Part shown: piece by piece, positions 63,296 through 64,000 of the stretch
Layout: each line of letters begins with the position of its first letter
Position numbering within the stretch: the first letter of the stretch is position 1
Assembly (NCBI RefSeq): GCF_006385685.1
Contig: NZ_VFRP01000012.1
Span: forward strand, 1-64,000
Length of the DNA stretch: 64,000 bases
Origin: Amaricoccus solimangrovi
Lineage (GTDB): Bacteria > Pseudomonadota > Alphaproteobacteria > Rhodobacterales > Rhodobacteraceae
Reading direction: 5' to 3'
Program-made: the position numbers and the translations under genes
Notes under the pieces: model-generated
What the model saw: the letters and a program-made list of their open reading frames with translations, nothing else
What the model was told of the DNA's origin: nothing
Database searches by the model: none

Positions 63296-64000
63296 GGCGC
63301 GGGTGCCGGGTGGAACGGGTCGCGCAGCCGGAGCCGCCGCGTCGCCGCGTGATAGCGCGCCTTGGCCCGCTCGCCGCGCTCGAATTCCTCCGGGGAGATG
63401 GTCACGAAGGGCTCGACCGGCGTCGGGGCGAGGCGGGGGGCGCCCGGGCGCGGGATGCCGCGCCGGGCGGCCTCGGCCAGCCAGTCCTTGGCTCCCGAAC
63501 TGGCATGGAAGCACTTGAGCCGGTGGGCGCGTTCGAGCCGGAGCAGGCCGGGTCCGCCGAGCCCGGCGAGCATCAGGAGCCGCTTTCCCGCCGACCGCTC
63601 CCAGCAGGCCCAGGCGCGGGGCGAGAGATAGCCGCCGCCGATCCGCGCCGCGATCATCGCCCAGAGGATCGATTCGACATGAGCGACGCGCGGCAGGCTC
63701 TCGCCGCCGATCCGGGCGATGGCCTCCTCGATCCAGTCCCAGGGCAGGGGGCCGTGCTGGGCCACGCCGATGTCGGTGTGATGGACGAGCGCGTAGCCGG
63801 CGCGGAAGGCGGCGCGGACCACCTCCGCCGGCAGCAGGCAGTGGCGGCGCTGGCGCATCAGCAGGAGCCGGCCGGGCGGCGCCGGTTCGAAGGTGAAGGG
63901 GTTCGGGAACACGAGATCCGGGTCGAGCACGACGATCTCCGCGCCCGGCGCGGCGAAGAGCGTCGGGTCGGTGATCTTGCGCCAGCAGGGGTGGCCCCGG
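63292..64000 (-). CDS. glycosyltransferase-like protein, 5' part outside the window
   Basis: The frame is open to the right edge; 235 residues are visible. The first seen are RGHPCWRKITDPTLFAAPGA, followed by EIVVLDPDLVFPNPF, where LDPD could be the DxD metal motif of a GT-A transferase. Later segments (YALVHHTDIGVAQHG, WDWIEEAIARIGGESLPRVA) are not family-specific to me. It ends by ATGA overlap with the GT4 gene, so both belong to one operon, likely for a cell-surface glycan. The true start lies beyond base 64000. Confidence 0.6.
   Translation of the reverse strand, partial: RGHPCWRKITDPTLFAAPGAEIVVLDPDLVFPNPFTFEPAPPGRLLLMRQRRHCLLPAEVVRAAFRAGYALVHHTDIGVAQHGPLPWDWIEEAIARIGGESLPRVAHVESILWAMIAARIGGGYLSPRAWACWERSAGKRLLMLAGLGGPGLLRLERAHRLKCFHASSGAKDWLAEAARRGIPRPGAPRLAPTPVEPFVTISPEEFERGERAKARYHAATRRLRLRDPFHPAPAP

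Overview
The window looks like a chromosomal segment of a very GC-rich alphaproteobacterium, probably Rhodobacterales-like. This is inferred from gene content: a FYDLN-acid protein, an intracellular PHB depolymerase, a LutABC/Dld/lactate permease block, a GbsR-type regulator leading cydDC-cydABX, and dctA facing dctBD. About 50 protein genes are supported and most are intact. Nothing suggests a plasmid, prophage or CRISPR locus. Only the first 2.3 kb looks like island debris: an IS256-type transposase tail, and a tyrosine integrase remnant ending 21 bp after a tRNA-Val gene.

Layout. 1-2.6 kb: transposase remnant, two tRNA-Val genes, integrase remnant, a lipoprotein gene and tRNA-Ala. 2.7-8.8 kb: FYDLN protein, phaZ, a YgjP-like metallopeptidase, a GntR regulator and a P-type cation ATPase. 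8.9-16.3 kb: lactate locus, with a divergent FadR/LldR-type regulator, a 19-bp palindrome, dld, lactate permease and lutABC. 16.4-20.6 kb: a three-gene ABC export/metal-type cassette and phoA. 20.7-36.6 kb: a propane/acetone-type soluble diiron monooxygenase region. 36.9-48.8 kb: glutathionyl-hydroquinone reductase, allophanate hydrolase, adenine deaminase, a YhiI-RbbA-YhhJ transporter, an FMN-dependent lactate dehydrogenase and PurU. 48.9-57.4 kb: GbsR-type regulator, cydDC, cydABX and xylB. 57.4-62.1 kb: dctA with divergent dctBD. 62.1-64 kb: two glycosyltransferase-type genes, the last cut by the window edge.

The most interesting part is the monooxygenase region. Its gene order is hydroxylase large subunit, reductase, hydroxylase small subunit, coupling protein, secondary-alcohol dehydrogenase, amidohydrolase, DUF59 protein and a dedicated GroEL. 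These are followed by a convergent sigma54 activator preceded by a 158-aa unknown protein. This matches the actinobacterial mim/prm type (MimABCD with chaperonin MimG and regulator MimR). The six diiron ligands of the large subunit have exactly the spacing of methane monooxygenase MmoX. A textbook sigma54 promoter precedes the operon. A second one precedes another alcohol dehydrogenase 4 kb upstream, so both may belong to one regulon that brackets four uncharacterised genes (65-aa protein, WD40-like protein, 83-aa protein, 144-aa helical protein). Between the 144-aa gene and the operon lies a dense array of inverted repeats, including two TTCGC/GCGAA palindromes with centres exactly 21 bp apart.

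A third sigma54 promoter, with a DctD-like binding site, lies between dctA and dctB. Two sigma54 activators (MimR-like and DctD) are therefore encoded here together with their apparent targets. Metabolically the segment combines uptake and oxidation of small organic acids (D- and L-lactate by three separate enzymes, C4-dicarboxylates) with oxidation of short alkanes, ketones or phenols, PHB mobilisation, and a high-affinity bd-type oxidase operon.
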